Assembly (NCBI GenBank): GCA_950295325.1
Contig: OX485804.1
Coordinates: 46,984,429-47,048,428, forward strand
Source: Polytrichum commune
Taxonomy: Eukaryota > Streptophyta > Polytrichopsida > Polytrichales > Polytrichaceae
DNA length: 64,000 nucleotides
Direction of reading: 5' to 3'
The position numbers and the translations under genes were made by a program. The notes below the pieces were generated by a model that saw nothing but the letters and a program-made list of their open reading frames with translations, was not told where the DNA came from and searched no databases. Below are positions 61,625 through 64,000 of this stretch, one piece after another (the first letter of the stretch is position 1; every line of letters begins with the position of its first letter).

Positions 61625-62031
61625 AGGGTAGTCCACATGGACTTCCTAGTCCCAAGTCCCACTCATGTTAGCAAGTCCCAACACGGAGGCAGAGTCCTAG
61701 CTTTTGAACCTCAAGAGACCGTTAAAATATGGTTAATTATCATCAAAGTCGGATCTCGATTATTTTATGCAAAAATATTTGCGGAACTTGTATCGAAAGT
61801 GGGGTCTAACTTTTCGCTTGGCCCAACTCTCAACATAAAGTCCCAAGCCTCACCTCCAAAAAGTGTTGCCATGTCGGCATCCATGTCGTACTTGAGACCC
61901 GTGTGAAGTGGTAAGTCATGAATTCCAGGCTCTCAACGGCTGAGATTACACGGATTGACCTCGTCAAGTGACTTAGGACTTAGTGACTTAGGACTTAGGA
62001 CTTAGGACTCGGGAGCCGTGTGAACCGGCCT
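61625..62031. mobile_element. Harbinger/Tourist-like MITE, member 2
   Basis: A 407-bp element flanked by TTA (61622-61624 and 62032-62034). The left end is AGGGTAGTCCACATGG and the inward right end AGGCCGGTTCACACGG. It shares interior landmarks with the element at 40396, including 'ttatgcaaaaatatttgcgg' and 'aaaaagtgttgccatgt'. Near the right end 'gacttaggactta' is reiterated. Confidence 0.75.
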
Positions 62032-62332
62032 TTAGTTAGTTTTTGTCTCAAAGCTTGGACAATTTTGACCTAATTCCCTCAATAAGTGCAAAGGGCCACG
62101 GGGTAGTTTCCTCTGATCCTTGAATTTAGCACGGTCACTTTTTCAAAGGAAAGTGGAGGAAATCAAGGCCGGACTTGTTGGGAGCATGCTGAAGGGTTCT
62201 ACGCTCACAACCGACCTTGTCATAGAAATATGTGAGTCAAGTTAGATGATACCATTGGAGACATTTAACTATGCAATTGCTACAATAATGGCCTCCCCGA
62301 CTAGGCGTCACTTCAACACGTCCCTTGTCTTA

Positions 62333-63320
62333 GGGCCACTTCACACACGAGCCAAGAGCCGTGACTAAGAAATCGTGAGATCCCAAAAGAAAGTGTCCAA
62401 TGGTTGTCCCAAGACACCTCCAAAATCATGTAGTGTGGTCACGGACTGTCAAGTGTAGTGTGAAGTCATATGTGAGCAGGCCTTCAACCAAATGCTATTT
62501 CAATGAATTTCTATTCATGTGGGTCCTCACGCATGATGAAATAGAGTAAATCAACGGTTATGAGCGTTCCGAGTGTCATGGTCTCCCGGTTTTGTGTTAG
62601 GCCTACCTCCAAGAGGTGGGTTTTGAAAATAATCCAAGTGACCATGAAACATGATCCATTCGATGCCATGTAGGAATCCATGTAGACTTTACAACCATCT
62701 TGCATTCACATACTCCGTTGGTCCCGAAAGCATAGTGTGAAATGAACTTGGACCAGCTCTGCCTTTTCTACCAATGAGAGTGCTTGAAGTGCAATGGTCA
62801 TGGGCTCTCAATCTCGGGTGTGGGGCCACTTCACAGATGAGCCAAGAGCCATGACCAAGAAATTGTGAGAGCCCAAAAGAAAGTGTCCAATGGTTGTCCC
62901 AAGACACCTCCAAAATCATGTAGTGTGGTCATGAACCCTCAAGTGTATTGTGAAACCATATGTGGCCAGGCCCTCAACCAAATGTTATTTCAATGAATTT
63001 CTATTCATGTGGGTCCTCACACATGATATAACAAAATAAATCAATGGTTGTGAATGTTCGGAGGGTCAAGGTCTCCCGGTTTTGTGTTACACTTACCTCC
63101 TAGAGGTGGTTTTTGAAAATAATCCAAGTGACCATGAAAATGATCCATTCGATGCCATGTAGGATTCCATGAAGACTTTACATCCATCTTGCATTCACAT
63201 ACACCGTTGGTTTCGAAAGCGTAGTGTGAAGCGAACTTGGACCGGTTCCATCTTTTCCACCAATGAGAGTGCTTGAAGTGTAATGGTCATGGGCTCTCAG
63301 TCTCGTGTGTGAAGTGGCCC
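62333..63320. mobile_element. Tandem-dimer Harbinger/Tourist-like MITE
   Basis: The outer ends GGGCCACTTCACACACGAG are identical inverted repeats, flanked by TTA (62330-62332 and 63321-63323). Inside, two head-to-tail units of about 490 bp lie at 62333-62821 and 62822-63320. They are alike almost base for base ('aagtgtccaatggttgtccc' at 62390 and 62880; 'ccattcgatgccatgtagg' in both). At the junction the right end of unit 1 is truncated and fused to the left end of unit 2. Non-coding. Confidence 0.85.
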
Positions 63321-63323
63321 TTA

Positions 63324-64000
63324 GAGCATCCCCACTAGCCCGGGCACCGCCCCGGGCATAATGGCCTCAGTGGCAGCCCCGGCACAGTGTGGGATGCCCG
63401 GCACATCCCCTGAGGCCCACTAGCCCCGGTACATACTGGCCCCTAACATTACGAAACCCAAATGTGTTAACTCCAGCCCGGACTCCGAGGCGTGGCAGAC
63501 CCGCGTCAGTCCTCGAAACCTGCACATCGCGACCCGGGCGGTTATGGTTCCCCTCCCGGTGCTCCCAGCATCCACGCTGTCACCTTGCGCAACCAACCTG
63601 TCACGCCGGCCACGCTGTAGCAGCAGCCACCCTGTCACCCAAGCCCCCCCCCCCATGCCGCCACGGTGTCATGACCATGGCTTCACTCACCCATCACCCA
63701 TCCATGGCTTCACTCACCCATGCCTTCACGAAACCCATCCATGCGGTGATGGGATGGAATCCTCGGGGAGTGCGAGCAACTCCACCTTATAAAAGTGCAG
63801 CTCACCCACCCCGACTCCTTTTTGTAACCTAGACACTCCATCATTGTTGTTGCAATGGAGTGTGAAGCGATGCCTCAACAACAATGATGGAGTGAGGGAT
63901 TGCCGGCGGAGGAGCTCACTTTGGAGGGAGCGTTGCGGCAGAGGAGCGCACTTTGGAGTGCAGTCTGGTCACACAGGTGGTTACAGAGAAGGTGAGTGCT
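63324..64000. other. GC-rich terminal region with TATA-like box
   Basis: A sharp switch to GC-rich DNA full of 'cccgg' and 'ccatggcttcactcaccc'-type repeats. TTATAAAA lies at 63787-63794 and a hairpin at 63834-63894. It may be the promoter and leader of a plus-strand gene starting beyond the window edge, or a further repeat. Long frames here reflect GC content and look low-complexity. Confidence 0.35.
63834..63894. repeat. Perfect 19-bp inverted repeat
   Basis: CACTCCATCATTGTTGTTG (63834-63852) and its exact reverse complement (63876-63894) enclose a 23-base loop. It lies 40 bp after the TATA-like box, so a transcript starting there would fold into a hairpin near its 5' end. Confidence 0.85.

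Noticed and set aside
63389..63832. A 147-codon frame near the right edge
   Set aside because: Pro/His/Arg-rich low-complexity reading of GC-rich repeats; competing frames are equally open.
1..64000. tRNA genes, intact rRNA genes, CRISPR arrays and bacterial-style operons
   Set aside because: No convincing tRNA arms, full rRNA or regularly spaced repeats were seen, and gene structure is clearly eukaryotic.

Overview
The window reads as nuclear DNA of a land plant. Five spliced genes with canonical GT-AG introns sit in about 64 kb of AT-rich, transposon-dense sequence. One carries a chloroplast-type serine-biosynthesis enzyme and another a plant-type vacuolar carboxypeptidase, and plant telo-box motifs (AAACCCTA) occur near gene starts. 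The mix of genes and the presence of Tigger/pogo-type transposons would fit a non-seed plant (bryophyte, lycophyte or fern), but no single feature fixes the species. This is inference.

Layout. 1-9 kb: no intact gene; direct repeats, an 863-bp Tigger/pogo-type element with a transposase remnant, a hAT-like MITE and a Mutator-like MITE. 9.2-15.2 kb: GC-rich leader, then a seven-exon D-3-phosphoglycerate dehydrogenase gene (+). 15.8-26.5 kb: repeats, a second Tigger-type element carrying a broken N-terminal transposase half, a second hAT-like MITE and an unrecognised coding remnant. 27.1-33.5 kb: an eleven-exon gene (+) whose product combines UBA, two UBX domains and a C-terminal RING-H2 finger. 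36.1-40.0 kb: ten-exon queuine tRNA-ribosyltransferase accessory subunit 2 (QTRT2) on the minus strand. 40.4-45.3 kb: Harbinger-like elements, one of 3.2 kb ending 26 bp past the next gene's stop codon. 45.4-51.2 kb (-): a FAD-dependent oxidoreductase with a C-terminal Rieske domain, carrying a frameshift and a mutated splice donor. 53.6-58.0 kb (-): a nine-exon serine carboxypeptidase. 58-64 kb: largely gene-free, with Harbinger-like MITEs including a tandem dimer, and a GC-rich end with a TATA-like box and hairpin.

The genes do not form a pathway. They are housekeeping or regulatory loci: serine synthesis in the plastid, ubiquitin/p97-linked protein handling, tRNA queuosine salvage, an oxidoreductase of unknown substrate, and vacuolar or secreted proteolysis. 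The most novel-looking item is the UBA-UBX-UBX-RING fusion. The next are the damaged FAD-Rieske gene, the two Tigger elements holding opposite ends of a transposase, and a 5S-rRNA-like SINE candidate. All exon models were made by eye from splice motifs, reading phase and family knowledge; no alignment or transcript data were available.
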